A DNA stretch of 64,000 nucleotides from Streptomyces sp. NBC_01689 (GTDB lineage: Bacteria > Actinomycetota > Actinomycetes > Streptomycetales > Streptomycetaceae), in NCBI RefSeq assembly GCF_036250675.1, contig NZ_CP109592.1, forward strand, positions 8,928,001 through 8,992,000, in the 5' to 3' direction. Position 1 is the stretch's first letter. Each line of letters opens with the position of its first letter. The notes below the pieces were generated by a model that did not search any database, was not told where the DNA came from, and worked only from the letters and a program-made list of their open reading frames with translations. Positions 48,428-57,045 of the stretch are shown here, piece by piece. A program made the translations under genes and the position numbers.

Positions 48428-49405
48428 ATGCGGACATCTGCGGATTCTGGCTCGCGACGCCGAATACGGCGCTCCCGCACCGCGGCGGCGGGCTGTGCCG
48501 TCGCCGCCCTGTGCACGGCCGGGGTGGCTCCGGCCGCCGCGGACGGCGGCACCAGACCCACCATCGTGCTGATCCACGGTGCCTTCGCGGACGGCTCGAG
48601 CTGGAACGGGGTGATCGAACGGCTCGAAAGCCATGGCTACACCGTCATGGCGCCGGCCAACCCGCTGCGCGGGCTGTACAGCGACTCCGCCTACATCGCC
48701 TCCGTGCTGAAGAGCGTCAAGGGCCCGATCGTGCTCGCCGGTCATTCCTACGGCGGTGCCGTGATCAGCACCGCCGCGGAGGGCAACCCCCAGGTGAAGT
48801 CCCTGGTGTACATCTCGGCGCTGATGCCGGACGTGGGGGAGAGCGGCATGTCGCTGGGCGCCCGGTTCCCCAGCGCCCTCGGGACCGCCACCGACTCCGT
48901 GCCCTATCAGGCCGGCAACGGTGTCAGCGGGACCGACCTGTATCTCAAGCGGGACAAGGTGCACTCGGTCTTCGCCGCCTGCCTGCCCGAGAGCCAGGCG
49001 AACCTGCTGGCCGTCACCCAGCGGCCCGCGGCCACCACCGCGTTCTCGGAGACGGCCAAGGTCGCCGCCTGGAAGACCATCCCCTCCTGGGCCCTCGTCG
49101 GCCGCCAGGACATGACGATCAACCCCGCACAGGAACGCTTCGAGGCCGAACGGGCCCACTCCCACACGGTGGAGATCAACTCCTGTCATGTGTCCCTGAT
49201 CGCCCACCCCGACGCGGTGGCCGACCTGATCCTCCAGGCGGCCGGCGCGTCCGCGACCGGGTCGGACCGCCCCGCACTGGCGAACACCGGTGTCGCCGGG
49301 AGCGGCCGGGGCATGGCCGGACTCGGCGGGATCGCCGGCGCGTCGCTGGCGTCCGGTGCGGCCGCTGTACTCCTCAGCCGGCGACCGGGACGCCGTACAC
49401 ACTGA
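48428..49405 (+). CDS. Secreted alpha/beta hydrolase with LAxTG sortase signal
   Basis: The 325-residue protein has a signal peptide (Arg-rich start, then AAAGCAVAALCTAGVAPAAA) and an alpha/beta-hydrolase fold with VLIHGAFADGSSW (oxyanion region, about 48-60), nucleophile elbow GHSYGGA (about residue 105), acid GRQDMT (about 225) and catalytic His in SCHVSLIAHP (about 255). The C-terminus has LANTG, a hydrophobic stretch and an Arg tail, the layout of a class E sortase substrate, so the enzyme is probably anchored to the cell wall. Substrate unknown; it resembles secreted esterases of the RutD/haloalkane type. Confidence 0.85.
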   Translation: MRTSADSGSRRRIRRSRTAAAGCAVAALCTAGVAPAAADGGTRPTIVLIHGAFADGSSWNGVIERLESHGYTVMAPANPLRGLYSDSAYIASVLKSVKGPIVLAGHSYGGAVISTAAEGNPQVKSLVYISALMPDVGESGMSLGARFPSALGTATDSVPYQAGNGVSGTDLYLKRDKVHSVFAACLPESQANLLAVTQRPAATTAFSETAKVAAWKTIPSWALVGRQDMTINPAQERFEAERAHSHTVEINSCHVSLIAHPDAVADLILQAAGASATGSDRPALANTGVAGSGRGMAGLGGIAGASLASGAAAVLLSRRPGRRTH

Positions 49406-49682
49406 CCCACCCGGAACCGGACCGCACGGATCGGCCGTGTCCGGCACCGCCGCCTCTCCCGGTGCGGTGCCGTGCTCCGGGAGCCCCGCCGCTGCCCGCG
49501 GCGGTCCGCTCCACCGGGCCGCGGCGATCCGCGGAGGCGGCGTGATCCGCGAAGGCGGAGCCGCCCACGAGCCGTACTTGACGATCCATCAAGTGACGGA
49601 CTTTTCCCCTGTCGCTCGCCCGCTACTGAACGTACACTGACAACTCATAGGGATTCGGGCGTGATTGACTGGGGGAGCCGTC

Positions 49683-51239
49683 ATGTCCTGGAACAACAAT
49701 GACCTGCCCGGCGGGTTCGTCGTCCCGCCGATGCCCACCGCACCGCCACCCGCCCCGACGGACGGCCTGAGAGCGGTCGCGGTGGCGGTGCTGAACCTCT
49801 CCGGGCTGGGCCTGGGTTATGCGCTGATGCGTCGCTGGGGCCTGATGGCGGTCTGCTGGGTCGCGACCGCGCTGCTGCTCGTGGTGGCCCTGCCCGCCGA
49901 TCCGGACGGCGTCCCCGGCGCGGCGGTCGTCCTCTATCCGGTCCTTCTCGGGCTCGCCGCCGTCCACGGAGCGTTCCTGGGCCTGCGGACCCGTCTCCTG
50001 TGGCCGCCGCGGGCGTGGCTGGCGATCGCACTCGGAGTCGTCCTCCTGGCCGTGCCCGCGGGAGGTGTCGTCCTGTACGGAGACGCGCGGGACCGGGCGA
50101 CCGAGGCGATGCTCCTGGAGCGACTGGAACGGGCCGACAAGCTCGTCCGGGAGTCCGGGAAGCAGTCGTTCACGACCGCGGAGTCCGACTACCGCCGGGC
50201 GCTGGCCGCCTACCGGGGTCTGCGCGACGACCATCCCGGCTCCAAGGCGGCCGACCGGGTGCCCGACCGGCTCAAGACCTTCTACAGCACGGTGGGTTCG
50301 CCCTATGCCCAGAAGAACTACTGCGACGCCATAGCGCCGTTGAAGTACCTGCGGACGGTCCCGGGAACCATGGGCAGGAAACAGCTCGGGTCGCTGTCCA
50401 CCTGGCCGGACGACCGGCTGGCGACCTCGCTGTACGAGTGCGCGTCCGAGGCGCTCGGGCGCGGTGACGCCGACTGGACGACACACTTCGGCGACCTCCT
50501 GTCGACGTTCCCGCGGTCCGGGCCGGCCGGAAAGGTGGAACCCGCGGTGAGCGCGGAGGTCGACCGGGCGGTGAAGCAGGTGGGCGGGAGCGACCCCTGC
50601 TCGGCGGTCGAGCACCTCAGGAGTCTCAGCACTCAGGTCACCGCGCTCCCGGGTGACGACGCCGGGGTGACCGCGGCCCTCGGCAGGGACGCCGACCGGG
50701 CGGACACGAACGCGGACTCGGGCACGTACGCCTGCGGTGTGCGTCAGTACAAGGACAAGCGGTTCGGTGATGCCCTCACCACCATGAACGAGTTCGTCAA
50801 GAGCAACCCGCACGCCAAGAACCGGGCCCGCGCGCAGAAGATCGCCATCGCGGCGGAGGTCGCCCAGACGGTGCCCGCGGCGGGCCGGAGTCTGCCGACG
50901 ACGGCGTCCGGCGGCAGCATCGCCGTCACCGTCAAGAACGACAGTCCCGACGACATCACGGTGATGTACACGGGGCCGGTGACCGGCAGCTTCTCCCTGA
51001 AGGCCTGCGGGAGTTGCACCACCTACTCCTTCACGAGCACGATCCTGTCCGGCTTCTCGCCGTGTCACGACAGCGGGAAGAACTACCCGCAGCGGACCAT
51101 CCGGCTGCCGGTCGGCACCACCTACTTCGTCCACAAGTCCCGGACCGGCACGGGGAAGTCGCCCGCCTCCGACACCGCCAAGCTGAGGCCCGGCTACATC
51201 TACACCGAGTGCGCCTACATGACGAGCCTGAACTACTGA
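49683..51239 (+). CDS. Membrane protein of unknown function with Cys-rich C-terminus
   Basis: The 518-residue protein has an N-terminal Pro-rich segment, four hydrophobic segments (about 38-120), and a long extracytoplasmic part with helical, TPR-like character (about 150-400) containing RSL, FPRSG and NPHAKN segments. The C-terminal domain has a beta-rich look with six Cys residues (ACGSC, PC, EC and others) that could form disulfides. The ATG with GGGGGAG upstream was chosen over the in-frame GTG at 49665. I do not recognise a named family; it resembles the Streptomyces membrane proteins that carry a DUF4190-like N-terminal helix block. Confidence 0.65.
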   Translation: MSWNNNDLPGGFVVPPMPTAPPPAPTDGLRAVAVAVLNLSGLGLGYALMRRWGLMAVCWVATALLLVVALPADPDGVPGAAVVLYPVLLGLAAVHGAFLGLRTRLLWPPRAWLAIALGVVLLAVPAGGVVLYGDARDRATEAMLLERLERADKLVRESGKQSFTTAESDYRRALAAYRGLRDDHPGSKAADRVPDRLKTFYSTVGSPYAQKNYCDAIAPLKYLRTVPGTMGRKQLGSLSTWPDDRLATSLYECASEALGRGDADWTTHFGDLLSTFPRSGPAGKVEPAVSAEVDRAVKQVGGSDPCSAVEHLRSLSTQVTALPGDDAGVTAALGRDADRADTNADSGTYACGVRQYKDKRFGDALTTMNEFVKSNPHAKNRARAQKIAIAAEVAQTVPAAGRSLPTTASGGSIAVTVKNDSPDDITVMYTGPVTGSFSLKACGSCTTYSFTSTILSGFSPCHDSGKNYPQRTIRLPVGTTYFVHKSRTGTGKSPASDTAKLRPGYIYTECAYMTSLNY

Positions 51240-51254
51240 CGACGGCGGCGGCCG

Positions 51255-51304
51255 CCGATGACGGGGGGCACCGTCCGGAAGCGGACGGTGCCCCCCGTCA
51301 TCGG
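51255..51304. terminator. Perfect 23-bp hairpin between convergent genes
   Basis: Two perfectly complementary 23-base arms (51255-51277 and 51282-51304) with a 4-base GAAG loop lie 16 nt after the membrane-protein stop and 24 nt before the symporter stop. It is a strong candidate for a bidirectional terminator. Confidence 0.9.
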
Positions 51305-51327
51305 AAGGGTCCAGGGGCTCCCGCCCG

Positions 51328-52935
51328 TCAGCGTTCCGGTCTCGGCCCCGCCAGGATCAGGCTCTCGACCGCCTCGTAGCGCCGGCGTTCGCGGGCGGCC
51401 CTGCGACGTCCGGAGAGCACGCTGCCGAGCCACCCGAAGGCGAACCCGAGGGGGACGGAGACCAGCCCCGTGGTGGTGAACGGGAACCAGTTGAAGTCCG
51501 CGTGAGGGAACGCCGACGTCGGTGAACCGGACACGAGTCTGGTGCCGGGCATCAGCACCAGGACCGAGAGGGTGCCGCCGATGAGCGTGCTCAACAGGCC
51601 GGCGCGGGTGAAGTTGCGCCAGAAGAGGCTGTAGATCAGGGCCGGGGCGATCGCCGAGGCGCCCAGACAGAAGGAGAGGGTCGCGAGCGGCTGGAGACTG
51701 CGGTGCTGGACCAGGGCGGCGAGGACGACGATCGGAGTCCCGACGACCACGGCCGAGATCCGGGCGAGCATCGTCTCGCGGTGCGGGGCCATGCCGGAGC
51801 CCCGGGCGGCGAACACGTCGTGGGCGAGGGAGTTGGCGCACGCCAGCGTCATGCCGGCCACCGAGGCGAGCAGCGTCAGGAAGATCGCCGTGGTGACCGT
51901 GGTGAAGATGAGGGTCTCCGCCCGCGACATGTCCGTACCGAACGCCGCCCGGGAACTGAGCAGATAGGCGGTGTGCCCCCACGGGTCGGCCTTCGCGATC
52001 CCGGCCCGGCCGATCAGCGCCGTCGCGCCGATCCCGATGACCGTGGCCACCGCGACGAACAGGGCCACCGACGACACCGCCCACGACATCGAACGCCGCA
52101 CCTGGCGCGCGCTCTTCGCGGTGTACATGCGCATGGTGACGTGGGGAAGGCAGGCCCCGCCGAGCACGATGGCCAACTGGGTGCTGAGCATGTCGAGGTG
52201 TGGATGCGGACCGCCGGCGAACTCCAGGCCGCCGTGCAGATACCGGTCCCGGGCGCCGCTGTGGTCGGCGGCCGCGGAGAACAGCGTCCCCGGGTTCCAG
52301 TCGAAGGTCCGCAGGATCAGGACCGCTACGGTCACTCCGGAACCGAGCAGCACGACCATCTTCAGGGTCTGGATCAGCGCGGTTCCCCGCATCCCGCCGA
52401 TGGCCGCGTAGGTGATCATCAGGGCGCCCACCCCGACGATGCAGCCGGTCTTCATGGCACTGTCGGAGAAACCGAGGATGAAGGCCAGCAGCTGCCCGGT
52501 GCTGGCGAGCTGGACGAGCATCATCGGTACCAGCGCCACGATGGTGACCGCGCACGCCGTGATGCGCACCGAACGCCCGGGCATCCGCCGGGCGAGAGCG
52601 TCACCCATGGTGAACTTGCCGGTGTTGCGCAGGGGTTCGGCCAACAGGAACATCAGCAACAGGAGGGACAGCAGGGTGCTGAGGGCCAGGACGACGCCGT
52701 CGTACCCGCAGAGCGCGATGACCCCGCCGATGGTGAACACGGTCGCGGCCGAGATGTAGTCGCCCGCGATGGCGAGGCCGTTGCGTACGGGGGACAGCGA
52801 ACGGTATCCGGTGTAGAACTCCTCGAGGTCGTCGCTGTCGGGGCCGGTCAGCACGCACAGCAGCAGGGTCACGGAGACGGCGATGCAGAAGGCGACGAGG
52901 GACCAGGACCGTGCGGAGTCGCTGAAGTCCGTCAT
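51328..52935 (-). CDS. Sodium:solute symporter (ActP-type monocarboxylate/acetate transporter)
   Basis: The 535-residue protein has about 13 transmembrane segments in the SSS-family pattern: FYTGYRSLSPVRNGLAIAGDYISAATVFTIGG near the N-terminus with the sodium-binding region, GGMRGTALIQTLKMVVL, GGACLPHVTMRMYTAKSARQVRRSM and SVAGMTLACANSLAHDVF. It is most like the acetate/pyruvate symporter ActP. The start at 52935 overlaps the upstream DUF485 gene by 4 nt, the usual arrangement for this transporter. Confidence 0.9.
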   Translation of the reverse strand: MTDFSDSARSWSLVAFCIAVSVTLLLCVLTGPDSDDLEEFYTGYRSLSPVRNGLAIAGDYISAATVFTIGGVIALCGYDGVVLALSTLLSLLLLMFLLAEPLRNTGKFTMGDALARRMPGRSVRITACAVTIVALVPMMLVQLASTGQLLAFILGFSDSAMKTGCIVGVGALMITYAAIGGMRGTALIQTLKMVVLLGSGVTVAVLILRTFDWNPGTLFSAAADHSGARDRYLHGGLEFAGGPHPHLDMLSTQLAIVLGGACLPHVTMRMYTAKSARQVRRSMSWAVSSVALFVAVATVIGIGATALIGRAGIAKADPWGHTAYLLSSRAAFGTDMSRAETLIFTTVTTAIFLTLLASVAGMTLACANSLAHDVFAARGSGMAPHRETMLARISAVVVGTPIVVLAALVQHRSLQPLATLSFCLGASAIAPALIYSLFWRNFTRAGLLSTLIGGTLSVLVLMPGTRLVSGSPTSAFPHADFNWFPFTTTGLVSVPLGFAFGWLGSVLSGRRRAARERRRYEAVESLILAGPRPER

Positions 52936-53366
52936 CGCTCGCGCTCCTGTTCGCCGCCGGCCCAGGGCGCCTGCCGGTTCACCCGGCGCGCCAACGGGTC
53001 CACGTAACGGCGGGCGGTGCGCTCGTACAGCGCCACGGCGAGCCAGGTGACGGGGATCTGGGTGAGGGCGAGGACCAGGCCCGTCGACAGGCCGCCGGTC
53101 ACCGGTCGCGCCATGATGTCGGGCCGCCCGACGGAGAGGGCGAGGAAGAGGGAGAAGTAGCCGAGGGCCGTCAGGGTGGTGAGCCATCGCTGCCGGCGGT
53201 AGGCGCGGCGGAGGACGCGCAGGTCGCGGTGGTGTCCGGTCCAGGGGCGAGGGGCCGTCCCACCGCGTAACGGTTCCCCGGAGGGGTCCGGGAGCGCGGG
53301 GGAGGAGGCGGAGTGCTGTCCGTGGTGGGGTCGGGCGGAGTTCGAGGCGGAGCTGTCGTAGGACAT
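52932..53366 (-). CDS. DUF485 family protein (symporter partner, YjcH-like)
   Basis: The 144-residue protein has a long Ser/Pro-rich N-terminus, the conserved HHRDLRVLRRAYRRQRW segment before the first helix, and two helices (about 62-82 and 92-112). DUF485 proteins accompany ActP-type symporters. The ATG at 53366 was chosen for AGGAG at proper spacing; an upstream in-frame ATG is possible. It is translationally coupled to the symporter. Confidence 0.82.
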   Translation of the reverse strand: MSYDSSASNSARPHHGQHSASSPALPDPSGEPLRGGTAPRPWTGHHRDLRVLRRAYRRQRWLTTLTALGYFSLFLALSVGRPDIMARPVTGGLSTGLVLALTQIPVTWLAVALYERTARRYVDPLARRVNRQAPWAGGEQERER

Positions 53367-53744
53367 TCCGGGTCTCCTGGCGGGTTCGGTACCGACGGAC
53401 ATGGACCGCGCGAAGAGGAGGGGCGGGCTGCTCGGGTCCTCGCACGCTATTCGGCGGGCCGGGCAGTGCAAAGGGCTTTGCCTCAAGTGCCTGGTCGGAC
53501 GGTGTACAGGGCTCTGACCTCCTGTGTTGCTGCTGTCATGGCTGTGGTGGGCGGGACGGGGGCTTCGTGTGGGGAACATGTGTTCGGCGGCTCTCCGGTC
53601 CTCGGGACGGTCGGTCGTACGGGTCACGGCGGCGTCCCGGGCGGGGCGCCGCCCGGCGGATCCGGCGGTGGACGAGGGGTCGCGGCGGGTTCCCTGGTGC
53701 CGGTGGCCTCGGCCCGCCGCGCGGTCCCGGCAGGCGTCGGGCGC
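53367..53744. other. Spacer with 14-nt palindrome
   Basis: A 378-base spacer upstream of the symporter operon. It contains the perfect palindrome GCAAAGGGCTTTGC at 53468-53481 (with a 2-base centre), which might be an operator for the symporter operon. No gene was recognised. Confidence 0.5.
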
Positions 53745-54413
53745 TCAGGAGGCATCGGTCAGCCGGTGCAGGGGGGTGCCGTGCGCCCAGCTCCTGAGGC
53801 GCGGGCCGTCGATGAGGTGGATGTCGCCCTGGCGCCGGGCCCACTGGACGTCACGGTGGCTGAAGGTCCCCCGGTGCACCACGAGTCGCAGGGGGGTTCC
53901 CGTCCGGCGCCCCGACCGCGCTGGCGCGTCCTCGTCGGGCAGGGGTTCGGCCACGGGACGGAACGCCACCTCGATGCGGTGTCCCTGGCCGTTGCGCGCA
54001 CGCACCCGGGGCCGGTCCTGAACGGTGGACGGCGGGAGGACCAGCCAGCCGTCCCGGCGCAGCATCCGGGACACGGCCAGGACGAGTCCCTCCGTGTCCA
54101 GATCCGCGAGCTCCTCGGGCGTGTAGTGCCCCAGACGGCGACGGGCGAGGGGACGGTGATGCCGGACCGCGACCGGGGTCGCGACGGCGAGGAGCGCCGA
54201 CGCGGCCACGAGCACGCCGACGCCGAGCGTGCGGTACGCCACGGCGACGCCCGCCACCACCCCGCACACCGTCATCACGACTCCCGCGAGCGCGGGCAGC
54301 ACCTCGCGAAGGCCGGGCCCGTAACGCCCCTGGTCGCGCAGTGCACGGATCGCGAGTCGCCGCCGGCTGCGGCGTGACGGTCCCTTCTCGGCCTCTGGTC
54401 CCCTCCATGCCAC
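53745..54413 (-). CDS. Membrane-anchored restriction-endonuclease-fold protein
   Basis: The 222-residue protein has two close transmembrane helices (about residues 40-80), then a cytoplasmic domain starting LADLDTEGLVLAVSRMLRRDGW with the downstream core VRARNGQGHRIEVAFRP, PLRLVVHRGT and DIHLIDGPRLRSWA. This follows the Mrr/type IV endonuclease fold, in which a nuclease core (Asp, Glu-x-Lys-like) comes after helix 1; here the canonical QxK is not obvious (VVHR), so activity is doubtful. The GTG at 54413 was chosen for GGAGG upstream. No partner gene is adjacent. Confidence 0.6.
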   Translation of the reverse strand: MAWRGPEAEKGPSRRSRRRLAIRALRDQGRYGPGLREVLPALAGVVMTVCGVVAGVAVAYRTLGVGVLVAASALLAVATPVAVRHHRPLARRRLGHYTPEELADLDTEGLVLAVSRMLRRDGWLVLPPSTVQDRPRVRARNGQGHRIEVAFRPVAEPLPDEDAPARSGRRTGTPLRLVVHRGTFSHRDVQWARRQGDIHLIDGPRLRSWAHGTPLHRLTDAS

Positions 54414-54772
54414 CCGGGTCGGCTCCTCCCACCCCGCGTGCACCGATGTACCTGCCGGAGGGATACCCAGCCGTGACGTGCCGGTCGTGCCGAGGGCGAG
54501 TTCCGGCCATGAATCCGGCCGAAGTCTTTCGGCGCACGTCACCCGTGGGGCGCGCCGGGCCGCGGATGCCCGCGGTGCCGGGCCGGTCCCGTCAACACGG
54601 TCCGACGGCGCCGGTAAGCCGGACGGGTGAGGTCACGGGGGCCGGTCGTGCGGTCGCCGGTGTTCCCGGCCCGAGTCGGGGAAGACGCACCGCATGCACC
54701 TCGGGAAACCCCGTGATGCCGGTGATCCGGCGGGCGAGGGGGCGCCCCGGTCCTTCTGCGTGAGGAGTTCGC
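54414..54772. other. Spacer of about 360 bases without a recognised feature
   Basis: The spacer lies between the divergent endonuclease-fold gene and the small conserved gene at 54773. It should hold both promoters; nothing specific was recognised. Confidence 0.4.
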
Positions 54773-55102
54773 GTGACCACGTACGTCATCACCGTCCCCG
54801 GCACCTTCGTCCACGGCATGTCCGACGGCGCCCGCACCGACATCGAGCGCAGGCTGCGGCCCCAGGACCCCAAGAACACCGATCTGGGCGAGAACGAGGA
54901 GCTGAGTCTGCTCACGGTGGAGGAGGACGGCCGGTTCGCCGCCCGCGTCGAGGTCGAGGCCGCGGACCGGTCGAGCGCCGAGCACGAGGCGGTGCGGCTG
55001 GTGTCCGGCGCGCTGCGCGACAGCGGTGTCGCCGAGACCGACGCGATGCTGGGGGCCGCCGTGGTGACCGGCATCGACACCGGTATCGACCGCGAACTCT
55101 GA
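54773..55102 (+). CDS. Small conserved actinobacterial protein
   Basis: The 109-residue protein begins TTYVITVPGTFVHGMSDGARTDIERRL and has an alternating strand-helix pattern resembling a ferredoxin-like fold. The GTG start follows GAGGAG. It has no recognisable catalytic motif. Similar short proteins occur widely in streptomycetes, by my recollection. Function unknown. Confidence 0.7.
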   Translation: MTTYVITVPGTFVHGMSDGARTDIERRLRPQDPKNTDLGENEELSLLTVEEDGRFAARVEVEAADRSSAEHEAVRLVSGALRDSGVAETDAMLGAAVVTGIDTGIDREL

Positions 55103-55480
55103 GGCGGGGTGCCCGGGAGAGCGGCCACCCCGGGGTCTCCGGGAGAGCCCTCACCCTCCATGCTCCGATGGCGCTCACCGCACCGCGTCGCACCCGACGT
55201 CCACCCTCAGGAGCCGGGGCGGTCGCCCGGGGCGCGCCGCGTGAGCCTGGGGCTGAGCCTCGCGGAGCGTCCCGTCGCACGCCGCGGATACGGGCCCGAC
55301 TGCCGTCCGCCCTGCTGTCGGTCCTGCCGTCCGCCCTGCCGTGCCGTCCCCGCCCGACCGCGCCCATGGCATGATCGCAGTCGCTTTTGCCGGAAGTCGG
55401 CACGCTGTGCGGGGAGTCGTGTTCCGAGGACCCCGGCGCAACCGGTAAATGACCAGCAGGAGAACGGGGTACAGGTATAC
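55103..55480. other. Spacer with direct repeats
   Basis: No gene is apparent. A 16-mer beginning CTGCCGTCCGCCCTGC occurs twice, at 55300 and 55324. A slightly AT-richer part at 55370-55400 may include the promoter of the Cys-rich gene. Confidence 0.4.
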
Positions 55481-56140
55481 GTGGTGCCCAGCACCGACGT
55501 GCACCCCGCCTCCACTACCGAAGGACTGCCGGTCTTGGACCTCGCGTACCCCGAAACACCCGCCGCACGCCGGCCAGGACGGGTGTGGATCATCCGGGTC
55601 TCCGGCCACAGCGACCGTACCGCCTCGGTGTCGTGCTCCTCGTCGTGCGGAATGCCGTCCCGCTCCCGCGACCTGACGGCACTCCGCCGCTTCGCCGAGG
55701 CCCACGCCGCGGCACACGCCCGTGCTGCCACGGTGCGTCCCGATGCCGCCTGCGCCTGCCGTCAGACCCAGTGCGCGGCCCATGAGGGCACGCACACCCA
55801 CTGCGCGGGCGGAGTGGTCCTGGTCCTGCGTCACGACCCGGCGGTCGGGCAGGTCTGGACACTGCTGGAGGTCTGCACCGCGTGCGCCCCGCTGATGACG
55901 CACACCCGCGTCGTCGGTCGCGCACTCCCGCGGACACGTGAGGCGCCCGCGGCGGCGGGCACGCCCGCGCACGCGGAGCCGACGACCGCACCGGCGGTCC
56001 CCGGAGGCTTCAGCGCCCCCACCGGACCGGGTTTCAACAGCGCGGACGCTCCCGCCGCGCCGTCGCGGCGCCGGTCCGGTGTCCGCGGCCGCCCGCAGCC
56101 CCGTCAGGGCCGCCGGAACCAGGGCGGGTTTCCGGGCTGA
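55481..56140 (+). CDS. Cysteine-rich protein of unknown function
   Basis: The 219-residue protein has a GRVWIIRVSGHSD segment, then CSSSCG, then a Cys/His cluster CACRQTQCAAHEGTHTHCAGG, a hydrophobic core (VVLVLRHDPAVGQVWTLLEVCTACAP), and a Pro/Arg-rich tail of about 60 residues. The Cys/His cluster could be a zinc or iron site. The start is uncertain: GTG at 55481 lies 18 nt past AGGAG, and upstream in-frame valines are GTA codons. No family was recognised. Confidence 0.6.
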   Translation: MVPSTDVHPASTTEGLPVLDLAYPETPAARRPGRVWIIRVSGHSDRTASVSCSSSCGMPSRSRDLTALRRFAEAHAAAHARAATVRPDAACACRQTQCAAHEGTHTHCAGGVVLVLRHDPAVGQVWTLLEVCTACAPLMTHTRVVGRALPRTREAPAAAGTPAHAEPTTAPAVPGGFSAPTGPGFNSADAPAAPSRRRSGVRGRPQPRQGRRNQGGFPG

Positions 56141-56155
56141 GCCGGCGGGCGGTCC

Positions 56156-57034
56156 TCATCGCTCCCGCTCGGTCCGCGGGTGCAGGCGGACCCGGCACCG
56201 CCCGCACACCCGATGCTCACCCGCGTCCAGCGGCTCTCGCCCCCGAGGGGACAGAGCCCGTCCCGCCGGCCCCGCCGTGACGGCACCGCCGGCCCTGTTC
56301 TCCGTGACATGAAGCCTGCGCGGCGTCGCGGTCCGTCCGACGGGGTCCGAGGGCGTCACCCGGGCGACGAGGTCGTACCACTCGTCGCTCCGCGCGTCGC
56401 CCCACCGGGGGACCGTACGGCCCTGCGGTGCGTCCGGCGGCATGGGCGCGGCGCCACCGGTCCCGGCCCGTTCAGGGGCCACCCGGCCGGGCCGCACCGT
56501 CCAACCGTCCTCGCACAGGGTCAGCGAGACCGTCGACAGCGGCGATACCTCGAAGTGCCGGAAGGCCGTCGCCGGTGCGCACAGCGCGTGGACGAGCGCG
56601 GCCCGGACGACAGCCGGTTCGGTGATGATCAGTGCCTGGTCCAGGAACGGCGGCACGTTTCCCAGCCAGTGCGCGACACGCCGGCAGAGCTGCCGCACGG
56701 ACTCGCCCCCGTGCGGCGTCGCGTCCGGGTCCGTGAGCCGGCTCGCGTAGCCGTACGGGTCCGCCGCCACGATCTCACGCACGGTACGGCCCCGCCACGT
56801 CCCGTAGTCGAAGTCGCGCAGCGCGGGCTCGGGGGTGGCGTCCAGTCCGAGCGCGTCGGCGGTCAGCGCGCACCGGACCGACGGCGCCCGGACGAGCGGA
56901 GCGTACGGAGGCAGCGTTCCGCCGACGGCCCGTGCCGCACGCAGGCCGTCCTCGCTCGGGGGACCGTCACCGAAGACCGCGTCCCTCGTGGTGTCCGTGG
57001 CTGACGCGCACATGAAGGTCAGGCGGAGCGACAT
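56156..57034 (-). CDS. Histidine phosphatase superfamily protein, catalytic motif degenerate
   Basis: The 292-residue protein has the phosphoglycerate-mutase-like layout: an N-terminal strand, APSVRCALTADALGLD (arginine of the phosphate pocket), LRDFDYGTWRGRTVREIVAADPYGYASRLTDPDATPHGGESVRQLCRRV and a late strand with IITEPAVVRAALVHAL. The N-terminal RHG motif with the catalytic His is replaced by MCASATDTTR, and the second catalytic His is Glu-Pro (TEP). It may therefore be an inactive paralogue. The C-terminal 90 residues are Arg/Pro-rich and include a Cys pair. The start has a perfect GGAGGT, overlapping the stop of the upstream DUF418-type gene. Confidence 0.72.
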   Translation of the reverse strand: MSLRLTFMCASATDTTRDAVFGDGPPSEDGLRAARAVGGTLPPYAPLVRAPSVRCALTADALGLDATPEPALRDFDYGTWRGRTVREIVAADPYGYASRLTDPDATPHGGESVRQLCRRVAHWLGNVPPFLDQALIITEPAVVRAALVHALCAPATAFRHFEVSPLSTVSLTLCEDGWTVRPGRVAPERAGTGGAAPMPPDAPQGRTVPRWGDARSDEWYDLVARVTPSDPVGRTATPRRLHVTENRAGGAVTAGPAGRALSPRGREPLDAGEHRVCGRCRVRLHPRTERER

Positions 57035-57045
57035 CGGCGTACCTC

